Below, piece after piece: positions 44,514 to 54,130 of a DNA stretch of 64,000 bases. Position 1 is the first letter of the stretch. Each line of letters begins with the position of its first letter. Under the pieces are notes generated by a model that had not been told where the DNA came from, ran no database searches, and saw only the letters and a program-made list of their open reading frames with translations. A program made the position numbers and the translations under genes. Origin of the DNA: Selenomonadaceae bacterium (lineage in GTDB: Bacteria > Bacillota > Negativicutes > Selenomonadales > Selenomonadaceae); assembly GCA_017535925.1 (NCBI GenBank), contig JAFXTD010000062.1:34081-98080 (forward strand), in the 5' to 3' direction.

Positions 44514-46343
44514 TCAACTTTCAAATTCAATCACCGGAACCAAGACTTCTTCGAGGGTCGCGCCGCCGTGAACTTCAACAGAATTCATGCGGCCGCCCGC
44601 GAATCGGTCGTAATTGCTCAAAACCCAATAACCGTTTTCCTCCGTCGCACAAAGCGGCGGTTTTATATTTTCTTCACCTGTTTGACAGCAACGCCCGCCG
44701 TGTTCGCCGACGGATTTCATTTTGTAAGTCTTCCCGTTTCTGAACAACATGGCAAGCCGGCTCGCCCCGTGATCGGAAGTCAAGATAACTTTTTCGTTCG
44801 GGTGTTGCGTCAAAAAATTTTTTATCTCGTCAAGAGCCTCGTCGATTATTTTCAGTTCGTCAACGAGGTAAGTCGGCGCGGAACATTTGCCGCCTTGAAA
44901 TTTTTCGGGCGAATGTTTCAAGTCGTCGAGCTTGGAATTTTTATCGAATTTGTCACCCGTCCAATCGTCGTAGAAATTTTTATTCATCGAGGTCAGCGTC
45001 GGCAATTCGGCACGAGCAATTTTAATCCGCGAGGCAATTCCGATTCGTTGAGCGCGGGCTTTGATGTAACTCAAAAATTCTGCACCGAGAGCGTCGAGCC
45101 AATACAAATTCGCACGCCCGTCGACCTGCTCCAAAACCTCTTGCCGATTCGGAAATTTGTTGAAGGGTCTTTCAAGCGCAAGTGCCTGCACGTGATTTTT
45201 AAAATCTTCGTCAGCGACGTTGAAAAATTTTTTCCTTTTGTAATTTCTGAAGTACGCCGTAATTTTTTCCTCGCCGAAATCAAAATCCGCCAAGTAATCT
45301 TTCAGCGCGGGAAAATTTTTTTCGAGGGCGGACGGAATTTCTTTCAAGCTCTGCACGGCACGAATCACGGCTTTGCATTCTTCAGCGGTATTGTCAGTCA
45401 AATATTTTATCGCCTCCGAGCCGTCAAATAATTTTTCGAGGCGCGCGAGGTATTCCGATAAAAACTCCGACGAAATATTTTTGACGACCTCTTTTCGTTG
45501 TTGATAGAAGTCCTCAAAAATTTTTTCATCCGTAACGTCGAGCAGGGCGAAGAATAAATTTTTCCGATAGCCTTCGTAATTTGCGGAACGTTCGAAAACA
45601 TAATTCAAGTAGGGAATCGTCGGGCTTACCCAAAAGCTCCGTGCAAAAGTCCGCCAATGTTCGGGAGGATACCCCGCGCATTTGTCGTCGAAAAAAAATT
45701 CCCGCCATTGCCATTGAGCCAAAGCAGTCGATGGAATCGGAACATAACCCTTGCGAAATTTTAACGCCTCGAAGTAAGAATTAATTTCTTTCACATTCAC
45801 GAGCGGCCAATGCGTTTTCACTGTCACCAAAGTTTTTCCGCTCTGAACGATTCGCAAAAATTCCTTGAAGTTATTCGCGTCTGTTTCGAGGTCGAGATTC
45901 GGATTATATTTCACGGCGGAAAAATCTTCGCTGCCGGCAACGCGACAAAAATAATTTGTGCCAAATCTGAAATCGTTATAAGTGAGATTCATTAGAGCAT
46001 GAGTGATGCCGCGACAGACGAAGACGGCTCTGCGATTGAAAGTTCTTTCGTAAATCATCAGCAAAACATTTTCTTGCGCCGTGAAAAAAATATTTTCGCC
46101 CAAGCCGAAAAAAATCGTATCCCTTTCCGACGCATTCAACGTGTCAATCAGCGAATCGCCGCCGAAAGGAAAATCTTCCGGGCAAAGGTCTGCAATGTTA
46201 ATCTGATTTACATCCTTGAAAGCCTTCTTGATTTTTTCAACGTCGGACGCGCATTCGACGGCAACAAAATACGGGCGGAAATTACTTTGCAGCAAGTACG
46301 CCCGTATTTTTTCTTGTGCTTGTGAGATGTTAAAAATTTTCAT
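44514..46343 (-). CDS. pglZ: PglZ-domain protein (alkaline phosphatase superfamily)
   Basis: Predicted 609 residues from ATG 46343, which has GGGAAG 8 bases upstream and overlaps the ATPase gene by 14 bases. The C-terminal half is PglZ-like: YWLDALGAEFLSYIK near 416 supplies the first metal Asp, ELPTLTSMNK the next segment, TSDHGASRLA near 522 the Asp-His metal pair, and the end HGGATLEEVLVPVIEF is the usual PglZ terminus. The N-terminal half is specific. PglZ is the hallmark of Pgl and BREX phage-exclusion systems, where its exact reaction is still debated. The partner here is a BrxC/PglY-like ATPase; no methyltransferase gene is in the operon. Confidence 0.85.
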   Translation of the reverse strand: MKIFNISQAQEKIRAYLLQSNFRPYFVAVECASDVEKIKKAFKDVNQINIADLCPEDFPFGGDSLIDTLNASERDTIFFGLGENIFFTAQENVLLMIYERTFNRRAVFVCRGITHALMNLTYNDFRFGTNYFCRVAGSEDFSAVKYNPNLDLETDANNFKEFLRIVQSGKTLVTVKTHWPLVNVKEINSYFEALKFRKGYVPIPSTALAQWQWREFFFDDKCAGYPPEHWRTFARSFWVSPTIPYLNYVFERSANYEGYRKNLFFALLDVTDEKIFEDFYQQRKEVVKNISSEFLSEYLARLEKLFDGSEAIKYLTDNTAEECKAVIRAVQSLKEIPSALEKNFPALKDYLADFDFGEEKITAYFRNYKRKKFFNVADEDFKNHVQALALERPFNKFPNRQEVLEQVDGRANLYWLDALGAEFLSYIKARAQRIGIASRIKIARAELPTLTSMNKNFYDDWTGDKFDKNSKLDDLKHSPEKFQGGKCSAPTYLVDELKIIDEALDEIKNFLTQHPNEKVILTSDHGASRLAMLFRNGKTYKMKSVGEHGGRCCQTGEENIKPPLCATEENGYWVLSNYDRFAGGRMNSVEVHGGATLEEVLVPVIEFES

Positions 46344-49300
46344 GCCAATCTTCCCGCAAAAGTGCCATTCCCACTTCATAATTTTTATCGAGCAATTTAA
46401 TCAACAATTTTTTCGCATCTTCGTTCGACATTCGCATAACGCGCTCTGTGAGTTTGTCGTAAGCACCGCCGCTGTAATATTTGTTCTTGGTGAATTCTTC
46501 GACGATTTCTTCAACGCGAACATTCGGATACCACTGATAAAAATCGCCCGAAAAATTTGTTTCAATTTCGTTGCGCACTTCCTCATTGTCGTCAAGCAAA
46601 ACTTGTCGATTGCCGATTATCGCCTCGCGAAAACTTGACTCTGTTTGACTTTCCGCTTTGATTGCCGCGAAATAGGTCGGTTTCTTTTTGAGATAGTCTA
46701 TCGCAAATTTTACGTCTTTTTCATCCGGCGAAGTTGCCATAATCGTCACGAAAACCTTTTCCGCATTTTCTTCTTCCGACTTCGGCACCATAGCCATTAT
46801 CGGCGTTCGATTGACCTTCGACCATTCGCGAGGCAATTTATTTCCCGCAACTTCACGCCACAATTTCAACAGCTTATGTTTCAACTGCCCATTGCGAATT
46901 TCTTTTGCCTTGTCACTTAAATTTTTGAAGTAGTGCCCGCGCGCATCGGTGAACGAGCTGTAAGGCAACGAAGCATAAATTTCGTTGAGCTCCTTTTCAT
47001 TCAAGCCTTTGAGCGGCGAAGAATATCTCGCCAAAAGAATTTCTTGTGTGCTGTTCAAAGCTTTGCCGATTTGCTCGGCATTTTCGGTGAGGTGTCGCAA
47101 AAAATTTTCGTACTTGCTTTGAGGAAGGTCGCCGCGCGAAACAATTTCTTTCAACATGGTAAAAAAATCTTTTATCGGCGTATGATACTCGCAGAACATT
47201 TCACACGGGATTTTAAGATTGTAGCGGCAAAAATCTTTCCAGTCGACCAAGCAGGCATTCAGCGAATTTCCTTTTATTCCGAACGTGCGGCTTGCGTTGA
47301 CAATTTTGTATTCGACGATTAAATTTCGCAATTCGTCTTGAGCCGCCTCTTTATCTTGCAACAAAATTTTTTTCTGGTTCTTGAGGCGCGTCAAGCATTC
47401 TTTGACGACATCACGAATCCCGATTGTCTCTGCCAATTTAAAAATTATGCCGCCTTCGAAATTTTTCATGAAGTCGGAAAAAATTTGTCGACCGTTGTCG
47501 GGTGTGAAGAATATTTTTAAGTCATGAGCGGTCTCGGAATTTTTTATCAAGAATTGCCCGGCGCGCTCTGCCAAAGTCGACACGCTGACTGCCTGTTTCG
47601 AATTGGCTGTCTCTGCAAGCAAATACAAAAAATCTTTGTACTTCTCCTCCGCCGCGTCTATGTAGCACCAGAGCGGACAATCCAAATTCTTGAATTTTAG
47701 TCGAAGTGTTTGTGCACTTTGTTCGACCGAAAAATTTTCCGGCGCGTCGAAGACTTCCGACACGAACTCCATAAATTGCCGCTGATTCGGCGAAATGATT
47801 TCAAGATACTTCGGGCGATAATTCCGCGAGGGATTGAACGATTGCTTGAGACTTTCGCCAATGCACTCCGCCAATTTTTGAGGCGACAAGACATCACCGA
47901 GGTTGCCGTCAACTCCGCTGCCGAATCTGTAAGAGTCGTTCGCATATTCCTTCAAAAGAAATCCGGTCAAAAATGCGTAGACGTTCAGCGGCATGAAACC
48001 TCGTTCAAGTAAAAAATTAATTATTTCATCGAAGGCAATGCGCGTCGTCTTTTCAATTTCGGATTTAATCAGCGCGTCAAGTTCAACCTTCAACCGCGAT
48101 ATACTCAAGTCCGGACAGACTTCCCAATAATTGCCGGACATTTGCCAAACGTCGCCCAAAATAATTTTCGCGGCATCTTTTTTCATCATAGAAAATTCTT
48201 CGCGGTTTATGCCTGCCTCGGACAAGCGTTTCAGATTCGTGGCTTGAAAAAGCGTTTCGATAATGCCGGCGTCGTCGAAGGAATAAGGATAAAGCAGACG
48301 AACATTATCGGTCATTTCGTCTTTGATTTGGGAAATTTTTTGACAGGATATGCCTCTGCGTTCGCCTTCAAAATTTTTCGCAGCAGGATAGTAGACGAAA
48401 GCTCCCGTCGAAAATGAATCGCGCCACTCTCTCAAACAATCTTCGGCGTTGCTCTTCATTTTGTCCGACAAGTCGTTTTCCTTGCCGCGCCAATATTTTT
48501 CGTTCGCCGTGTTGTCGACCCAACGACCGAAGACCGCGCTGTTTATCAAATTCGACGAAGCGTCAATAAAAGCCAATCGATGGTAACGCGAATCGGAAAG
48601 AGCCGCGCAGAGAAGTTCATAAATTTTGTTCCGCTCATTTTCGTTCCTCGCGAAGCACACGACCGCTTTTATTCGATAATCAATTTTTTCTTTTGAAAGT
48701 CGACCGATTGTCAAGTTGAAATTGTCGGCGGTGACGGCTTGCAAAACGTATCGCGATTTTTGAGCGGGCGTCAAAATAATTTCGTCAAGCAACTTGGCAC
48801 TCTCGACGAGGTCGGCAGTCCGCACGCGTTCGGCGATTGATTTTTGAAGTCGTTCGATTTCAACCAAGTCGCCGCTCAAAGTCATCGCCGCGAAAGTCTC
48901 AACCTTATCGGGTCGCTTAAACAAAATTTCTTTCCGAACCAAATCATTTGCAATGTTGATGACTCTTCCGTTTTCCATTGCTTCGACGCCGGCAAATGCC
49001 AACTCAAGATTTTTTTTCGTCGGCTTGAAAATTTCAACATTGCCGTGAGATTCTTGGTCGACGGCTTGGAAAAATAAAACCGTCTTCAAGACAGCTTGCT
49101 CTTCGAAATTGAGTTTGTCCTTGTTGAGCACATAAGAATCGAGAATCGTTCTGACAGACGGTTTCAAATTCATGCGCCCGACGCTTGAGCCGTGTTCATC
49201 GGTGCCGCTCTCATAAAAAAAATTCCACAGATAATCCGCAGTCAAGAGGTCGCCTTCTTCGGGGCTCTTCGACGAAATAAAATCTTGGAATGCTTTGACC

Positions 49301-50544
49301 TTAGGGTCGTTATTCTTTATGAAATTGAAAATGCTCCGCTGATTCGACGCGAAGTAAACCGCAAGATTTTTCAGCAGGATGGCGGTTACCGGATGAATCG
49401 GCAGAATGTCTGTCAAAATTTTTTCTTCGCGAATGCCGGCAAAATCCATAATGATTCGGCGCGGCTCGGCGGTTCTTTCTCTCAAGGCAGCGGAAATGTG
49501 ATACCAATCGTTCTTCGCAACTTCTTTGACTTTCAAGGCGTGCCCGACAAGTTCGAGGGCAATGTTATCGGGCATGGTTATATTTTTGTGATTGAATCTG
49601 TCGCTGATTGCGCGGAAAGACTGCCCGCCGTTTTCGTAAAGATTTTTAAATTCGTAAGTGGCAATCACAAGATAGAAAGGCGCAATGTTCGACAGCTCCG
49701 CCAAATGTTGAAATTCGTCGAAGTTATTCCGATTGTTTTCGAAAAACTTGGAGAACTCATCCCAGAAGAGCACCATTGCCTTCAAATTATTTTCGGCAAT
49801 GACTTCGGTTATCCAGTTAATCAAGTCGTTCATGCCGATATTGAAAGCGCGAATTCCCTCGCGCTCACCAAGTTTCAAAATTTCTTCGACGAGCTCCGAT
49901 ATTCCGATTTGAGAATTTTTCAGGCGTTCGACAATTTCTTCCGCACTCCTGTTTCCGAAAGCAGCCGACATGCGGTATTCGGGTTTTCGGATTTTCGCAC
50001 GAAACATTTCCAGATTTGCCGAGTCAGCTTCGAGCCAATTTGCAATTCGCCCGCGCAGAGTTTTCGCTCCGTCGAATTTGTAACCGCCCTTCTGCAAGGC
50101 GGCAGTCAGAGTCTCAAAAACCGCGAAGATTAATTTTTGCGTCGAAGTTATGTCACCCGTTGCATATCGATAAGCCGTCACGACTTTGCCGCGACGAATC
50201 GCACGAAGTCGTTCACGCAAATCAATTTCATCGCGCAAGTTGTCGTATTCGTCAAAGTAAGCGTCGAATTCTTCTTCGGAACACTCCAAAAGATTTTGCA
50301 TCATCCAGAGAATTCGTGACTTGCCTGTCCCGTAGGAGCCTTCAATCCACAAACTTTTTTTTTCCGAACGCGACAAAGTCCTTTCCGCCAACTTCAAAAT
50401 TTCAACAATGGCACTGTGAGGAAAAGTATTCTGCCATTTATTTTTCGGGTCTTGGATTGAGCTCTCGTTGATTTCGGGATAATAGCCCTCGTCGATAACG
50501 AAAAACTCGGCGTACTTATTGGTCTCATATGTCAAAACCGTCAC
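46330..50544 (-). CDS. Large P-loop ATPase of BrxC/PglY type
   Basis: Predicted 1,404 residues. Walker A GSYGTGKS at 69-76 (after KSLWIE) and Walker B VLFWDEFSKFF near 270 form an AAA/STAND-like ATPase core, with ISDRFNHKNITMP and PIHPVTAILLKNLA after it. The remaining 900 residues are helical and of unknown fold. Size, N-terminal P-loop and pairing with PglZ match the BrxC/PglY ATPases of BREX and Pgl systems, though I cannot assign a subtype. The GTG start at 50544 has only a weak purine tract before it, so the exact start is uncertain. The 463-residue gene ends 61 bases upstream; the pglZ start lies inside the 3' end. No nuclease, methyltransferase or protease motif is evident. Confidence 0.8.
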   Translation of the reverse strand: MTVLTYETNKYAEFFVIDEGYYPEINESSIQDPKNKWQNTFPHSAIVEILKLAERTLSRSEKKSLWIEGSYGTGKSRILWMMQNLLECSEEEFDAYFDEYDNLRDEIDLRERLRAIRRGKVVTAYRYATGDITSTQKLIFAVFETLTAALQKGGYKFDGAKTLRGRIANWLEADSANLEMFRAKIRKPEYRMSAAFGNRSAEEIVERLKNSQIGISELVEEILKLGEREGIRAFNIGMNDLINWITEVIAENNLKAMVLFWDEFSKFFENNRNNFDEFQHLAELSNIAPFYLVIATYEFKNLYENGGQSFRAISDRFNHKNITMPDNIALELVGHALKVKEVAKNDWYHISAALRERTAEPRRIIMDFAGIREEKILTDILPIHPVTAILLKNLAVYFASNQRSIFNFIKNNDPKVKAFQDFISSKSPEEGDLLTADYLWNFFYESGTDEHGSSVGRMNLKPSVRTILDSYVLNKDKLNFEEQAVLKTVLFFQAVDQESHGNVEIFKPTKKNLELAFAGVEAMENGRVINIANDLVRKEILFKRPDKVETFAAMTLSGDLVEIERLQKSIAERVRTADLVESAKLLDEIILTPAQKSRYVLQAVTADNFNLTIGRLSKEKIDYRIKAVVCFARNENERNKIYELLCAALSDSRYHRLAFIDASSNLINSAVFGRWVDNTANEKYWRGKENDLSDKMKSNAEDCLREWRDSFSTGAFVYYPAAKNFEGERRGISCQKISQIKDEMTDNVRLLYPYSFDDAGIIETLFQATNLKRLSEAGINREEFSMMKKDAAKIILGDVWQMSGNYWEVCPDLSISRLKVELDALIKSEIEKTTRIAFDEIINFLLERGFMPLNVYAFLTGFLLKEYANDSYRFGSGVDGNLGDVLSPQKLAECIGESLKQSFNPSRNYRPKYLEIISPNQRQFMEFVSEVFDAPENFSVEQSAQTLRLKFKNLDCPLWCYIDAAEEKYKDFLYLLAETANSKQAVSVSTLAERAGQFLIKNSETAHDLKIFFTPDNGRQIFSDFMKNFEGGIIFKLAETIGIRDVVKECLTRLKNQKKILLQDKEAAQDELRNLIVEYKIVNASRTFGIKGNSLNACLVDWKDFCRYNLKIPCEMFCEYHTPIKDFFTMLKEIVSRGDLPQSKYENFLRHLTENAEQIGKALNSTQEILLARYSSPLKGLNEKELNEIYASLPYSSFTDARGHYFKNLSDKAKEIRNGQLKHKLLKLWREVAGNKLPREWSKVNRTPIMAMVPKSEEENAEKVFVTIMATSPDEKDVKFAIDYLKKKPTYFAAIKAESQTESSFREAIIGNRQVLLDDNEEVRNEIETNFSGDFYQWYPNVRVEEIVEEFTKNKYYSGGAYDKLTERVMRMSNEDAKKLLIKLLDKNYEVGMALLREDWHENF

Positions 50545-50605
50545 CTCTAACGGTCAAATAATTTTAAAACACCTTGCGAAATTTTTTAATGACGAAGTCG
50601 CGTAA

Positions 50606-51997
50606 TTAATCGGATTTGGAATCCGGTTGCCTCTGCCGTTGAATTAATGCCCGTGAAATTATTCGTTCACAAACGTCGTCGAAATGTTTAACCCTGTAAC
50701 CTTGCTCGGACAAAAAATTTCTGACGGCAACTTTTTCAAGCGGAACATTCGCGTTGACAACCGCCGCCAACTGAACCTCAAAATAATCTTTGAAATTCAT
50801 TGAACGAGGATAAATCGCACCGATGTTCGCATTCCCTGCACATTGAGTCATGAAGCGATATTGACGACTGTACCTGCGCAAAAAACTTTCGAGCAAAAAT
50901 AAATTCCACGAATAACCTTCGACCGGCGGAAAATCGCTGAAGCTCGTGACGGCTTTGAGCGGAATAACTTTTTCTTGAACGAACGGAGTCAACGCGGCGT
51001 CGATTTCATCAATGTCAAATTTTATTCGCGAGGCTTTGACGAAAATTTTTTCCGAGACGCGAACCGTAATTTTCAACGCGTTCGATAAAACCGTAGTCAT
51101 ATCGCCTGCCGAAAGCAACGTATCCAAATCTGTTTCATCTTGCCGAGTCAAAAGTTTCATTAATTTATCCTCGTCCAAATCCTGTTTGACGTTCGGTTGA
51201 ACAGTCTTTCGCCCGAAAAATTTTTTGCCGCTTTTTGTGAAGGAGTCTGCAAAATATTTTTCGTGAATCATGTTGAGCAAATCTTTTGGAGCGACTTCGG
51301 GATTGAGCGCGAAATTTGAAGTTAAATTATAGTCGGCGGGCTCTGCGCAACCTTTCTTGTCAATGTGAAAAAAAATTTTTTTCTTCGCCGCAAATATCTC
51401 TTCCTCGTCAAATTGAATTTTCGCGACGGAAATATATTTGCCGGTCGACGTCGACAAATATTTTTTTGTATCGGAGACGATGGACAAAAATTTTTCGGGC
51501 GGCACGAAGGGCAAGTTTTTCTGCAAATCTTCAATCGACAAAGTTTTGTTCGTCGTTTTAAAAAATCGCGCGACCTCATTTTCAAGCCGTATCATTATAT
51601 TTGCCGAACAAAAATCCTCGAAATAGCGATGACGCGAATCGTTTGTCTGCAAAATTTTTTTCAAGACTTCGGGCGAAAAAATATTCATGCGTGAAAAAAT
51701 ATCCGAATACTTTTTGTAGAAAACGGAATAATAAATGATGGCATGTCGTTCCAAAGATTCTCCGAAACGCTTGATTAAATTTTTTGTGTCGTTTTCGGTG
51801 AGGAAATAAAATCGTCCGCTGGATTCAATGCCGTTCACGTGAATCACGGACGTAACGAACTCACGCGAAATATTTTCATCTGCATGGTTTGACGAATACA
51901 GCCGCAAAATTTTGTTGGTGTCGATGTAGTCGTTGCGAATTCCGTTCGGAAAATTTTCCCGTATTATGTCGATGATTTTTTCTATCAGAGCTTGCAC
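50606..51997 (-). CDS. Unknown protein, first gene of the PglZ operon
   Basis: Predicted 463 residues from GTG 51997, chosen because AAGGAGG lies 8 bases upstream; a longer frame to 52252 crosses the promoter and has no site. I do not recognise the family. The N-terminus (IIDIIRENFPNGIRNDYIDT) looks like a winged-helix start. Two later segments resemble each other: GKYISVAKIQFDEEEIFAAK near residue 185 and KIFVKASRIKFDIDEIDAAL near residue 325, suggesting tandem domains, perhaps DNA-binding. The last third has GYSWNLFLLESFLRRYSRQYRF and NVPLEKVAVRNFLSEQGYRV. No membrane or signal segment. By position it is a sensor, regulator or specificity subunit for the ATPase-PglZ pair. Confidence 0.7.
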   Translation of the reverse strand: MQALIEKIIDIIRENFPNGIRNDYIDTNKILRLYSSNHADENISREFVTSVIHVNGIESSGRFYFLTENDTKNLIKRFGESLERHAIIYYSVFYKKYSDIFSRMNIFSPEVLKKILQTNDSRHRYFEDFCSANIMIRLENEVARFFKTTNKTLSIEDLQKNLPFVPPEKFLSIVSDTKKYLSTSTGKYISVAKIQFDEEEIFAAKKKIFFHIDKKGCAEPADYNLTSNFALNPEVAPKDLLNMIHEKYFADSFTKSGKKFFGRKTVQPNVKQDLDEDKLMKLLTRQDETDLDTLLSAGDMTTVLSNALKITVRVSEKIFVKASRIKFDIDEIDAALTPFVQEKVIPLKAVTSFSDFPPVEGYSWNLFLLESFLRRYSRQYRFMTQCAGNANIGAIYPRSMNFKDYFEVQLAAVVNANVPLEKVAVRNFLSEQGYRVKHFDDVCERIISRALIQRQRQPDSKSD

Positions 51998-52072
51998 ACC
52001 TCGTCCCTCCTTTGCAGAAAAATTTGTCAAAAATGAATTGGCAATGACTTTGGAGAGAAAAACCTTTCGATT

Positions 52073-52101
52073 ATTATACGTTGACGGTGTATATTTTGCA
52101 A
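52073..52101 (-). promoter_or_regulatory. Promoter of the PglZ operon
   Basis: Minus-strand TTGCAA (52101-52096), 17-base spacer, perfect TATAAT (52078-52073). The leader to GTG 51997 is about 70 bases. It lies downstream of the opp terminator, so the three genes form an independent unit. Confidence 0.75.
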
Positions 52102-52122
52102 GATTTTCATGATTCGGAAAGC

Positions 52123-52151
52123 AAAAAATCCCGACCAATGTCGAGATTTTT
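52123..52151 (-). terminator. Terminator of the opp operon
   Basis: AAAAATCCCGAC and GTCGAGATTTTT form a stem with one mismatch around CAAT. On the minus strand the stem ends in a T run, 46 bases after the oppF stop. The flanking A/T runs could also serve the other strand. Confidence 0.65.
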
Positions 52152-52197
52152 AAGTTGCAAAAAAGTACACCCGATGATTTGCGGGCATGCCGAACAA

Positions 52198-53091
52198 TCA
52201 ATTTCCGTGATTCAAAACGAAATGCGTGTCGCTCACTCTTTGCAGAATGCACTTTTCATAATCAACGTTCTCCGAATTGTACGGCACGAGCTGTCTGCGT
52301 CTTTCGTAAGCGGGATTCGGTTGCGGGACAGCCGACAAAAGATTTTTCGTGTACGGGTGCAACGGATTGGAAAAAATTTCTTTCGTCGTGCCGGTCTCAA
52401 CCAGATAGCCTTTGTGCAAGACGCCGATTCGCTCCGAAATATATTTGACCATGCTCAAATCGTGCGCAATGAAAAGATAGGCGCATTGAGTTTCGTCTTG
52501 GATGTCTTTCATAAGATTGACGACCTGCGCTTGAATCGAAACGTCCAACGCGGAAATGCATTCGTCGGCGATTATCAATTTTGGATTCATGACGAGGGCG
52601 CGCGCTATCCCGACTCTTTGACGTTGACCGCCCGAAAATTGTTGCGGGTATCTTTCGGCATGAGCGGGACTCAATCCGACCTTTTTCAAAATCTCGCCGA
52701 TTATCTCGTTGCGCTCCTTCAAGCTTGAGTACAATTTAAATATGTCCAGCCCCTCGCCGATTATGTCTCCGATTTTCTTTGAAGGATTCAAACTCGACAT
52801 CGGGTCTTGAAAAATCATCTGCATATTTTTTCGAAGCATTCGACGCGTTTTGTTGTCAAGCTTGTCCGAAATTTTGCTGCGGTTAAAAATAATTTCGCCG
52901 TCCGTCGGGTCGTAAAGCCGAATAATCGTGCGCCCGATTGTCGTCTTGCCGCTACCCGATTCCCCGACAAGCCCGAACGTTTCACCGGGATAAATTTCAA
53001 ACGAAACGCCGTTGACCGCCTTGACTGTGAACGAACGCGAAATTTTGAAATGCTGACAAAGATTTTTCACTCGAAGCAAGGGCTCATTCAT
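52198..53091 (-). CDS. oppF: Oligopeptide ABC transporter ATPase OppF
   Basis: Predicted 297 residues, a little shorter than typical OppF. Walker A GLVGESGSGKTTIG, Q-loop QMIFQDPMSSLNP, signature FSGGQRQRVGIARAL and Walker B LIIADECISALD are intact; the switch His lies in IAHDLSMV. The C-terminal family tail (HPYTKNLLSAVPQPNP) is present. It powers peptide import with OppD at the inner membrane. The start overlaps oppD by 8 bases; it ends the operon. Confidence 0.92.
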   Translation of the reverse strand: MNEPLLRVKNLCQHFKISRSFTVKAVNGVSFEIYPGETFGLVGESGSGKTTIGRTIIRLYDPTDGEIIFNRSKISDKLDNKTRRMLRKNMQMIFQDPMSSLNPSKKIGDIIGEGLDIFKLYSSLKERNEIIGEILKKVGLSPAHAERYPQQFSGGQRQRVGIARALVMNPKLIIADECISALDVSIQAQVVNLMKDIQDETQCAYLFIAHDLSMVKYISERIGVLHKGYLVETGTTKEIFSNPLHPYTKNLLSAVPQPNPAYERRRQLVPYNSENVDYEKCILQRVSDTHFVLNHGN

Positions 53092-54130
53092 AACCTGCCG
53101 CCTTTCTCGAACGCTTCAATCTCAATTTCAATTCCGAAGGCAATTCGACTTTCGGCGCGTCGGGATGCAAAAGCCACGTCGCGGCAAAGTGAGTTTCCGA
53201 AATTTTGAAAAGCGGCGGAACTTCGCGCTCGTCTATCTTCATGGCGAATTTGTTTCGCGCGGCGAAAGCGTCACCCTTCGGATCGTGTAAAAGATTCGGC
53301 GGCGAACCCGGTATCGAATAAAGTCTGGCGTCGTCGGTTTCCAAATCCGGCATTGCCGAAAGCAAGCCCCATGTGTAGGGGTGGCGCGGGTCATAAAAAA
53401 TTTCTTCGACCGTGCCGAACTCGATAATTTTTCCCGCGTACATTACGTTCACGAAATCTGCAACCTTCGCCACGACTCCCAAGTCATGCGTGATATAAAT
53501 TACCGACAAACCCATTTGCGCTTGCAAGTCTTTTATCAAGTCCAAAATTTTTGCTTGAATCGTGACATCAAGTGCCGTCGTCGGTTCGTCGCAGATTAAA
53601 ATTTTCGGCTCGCAAGAAAGTGCAATCGCTATCACGACGCGTTGACGCATGCCGCCCGAAAGTTGGTGCGGATAATTTTTTATGCGCTTCTCGGCGTCGA
53701 CAATCCCAACCAATTTCAAAAGTTCGACAGCTCTTTGACGGGCGTCCGCTTTTGAAATTTTTTTGTGAAGGAACATCCCCTCCATTATCTGGTCGCCGAT
53801 TTGCATTGTCGGGTCGAGGCTCGTCATCGGGTCTTGGAAAACCATTGCGATTTGCCTTCCGTTGATTTTTTGCCGCAAGTCTTTCTTTGACAAGGTCAGC
53901 AAGTCGAGGTTGTCGTAAATGATTTCGCCGGAGTTAATGACGGCATTTGAATCGAGAAGCCCGGCAACGGCTTTCATGGTGACAGATTTTCCCGAACCGC
54001 TTTCGCCGACCAGTGCAACCGTCTTTCCAATCGGCAAAGAAAAATCTATGCCGCGTATTGCATGAATATTGCCCGCGTTCGTTCGAAATGTTATATCCAA
54101 ATTTTTTATCGTGAGAATATTTTTTTCCAT
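53084..54130 (-). CDS. oppD: Oligopeptide ABC transporter ATPase OppD
   Basis: Predicted 348 residues. Walker A ALVGESGSGKSVTMK, signature LSGGMRQRVVIAIAL, Walker B ILICDEPTTALD and switch ITHDLGVV are intact. The C-terminal OppD/F region shows PYTWGLLSAMPDLETDD and IPGSPPNLL; the usual Cys-rich cluster loop after it is lacking (FAARNKFAM where many homologues have several Cys). The ATG overlaps the oppC stop by one base (TAATG). Confidence 0.92.
   Translation of the reverse strand: MEKNILTIKNLDITFRTNAGNIHAIRGIDFSLPIGKTVALVGESGSGKSVTMKAVAGLLDSNAVINSGEIIYDNLDLLTLSKKDLRQKINGRQIAMVFQDPMTSLDPTMQIGDQIMEGMFLHKKISKADARQRAVELLKLVGIVDAEKRIKNYPHQLSGGMRQRVVIAIALSCEPKILICDEPTTALDVTIQAKILDLIKDLQAQMGLSVIYITHDLGVVAKVADFVNVMYAGKIIEFGTVEEIFYDPRHPYTWGLLSAMPDLETDDARLYSIPGSPPNLLHDPKGDAFAARNKFAMKIDEREVPPLFKISETHFAATWLLHPDAPKVELPSELKLRLKRSRKAAGYE

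Noticed and set aside
44568..45431. 287-codon frame antisense to pglZ
   Set aside because: Opposite the conserved PglZ metal-site region; no start signal or domain.
49192..50133. 313-codon open frame antisense to the large ATPase
   Set aside because: Same kind of shadow: no domain, no binding site, opposite conserved P-loop ATPase sequence.
52081..52728. Plus-strand frame of 215 codons across the oppF end
   Set aside because: Crosses the opp terminator and the PglZ promoter and is antisense to the ABC signature region.
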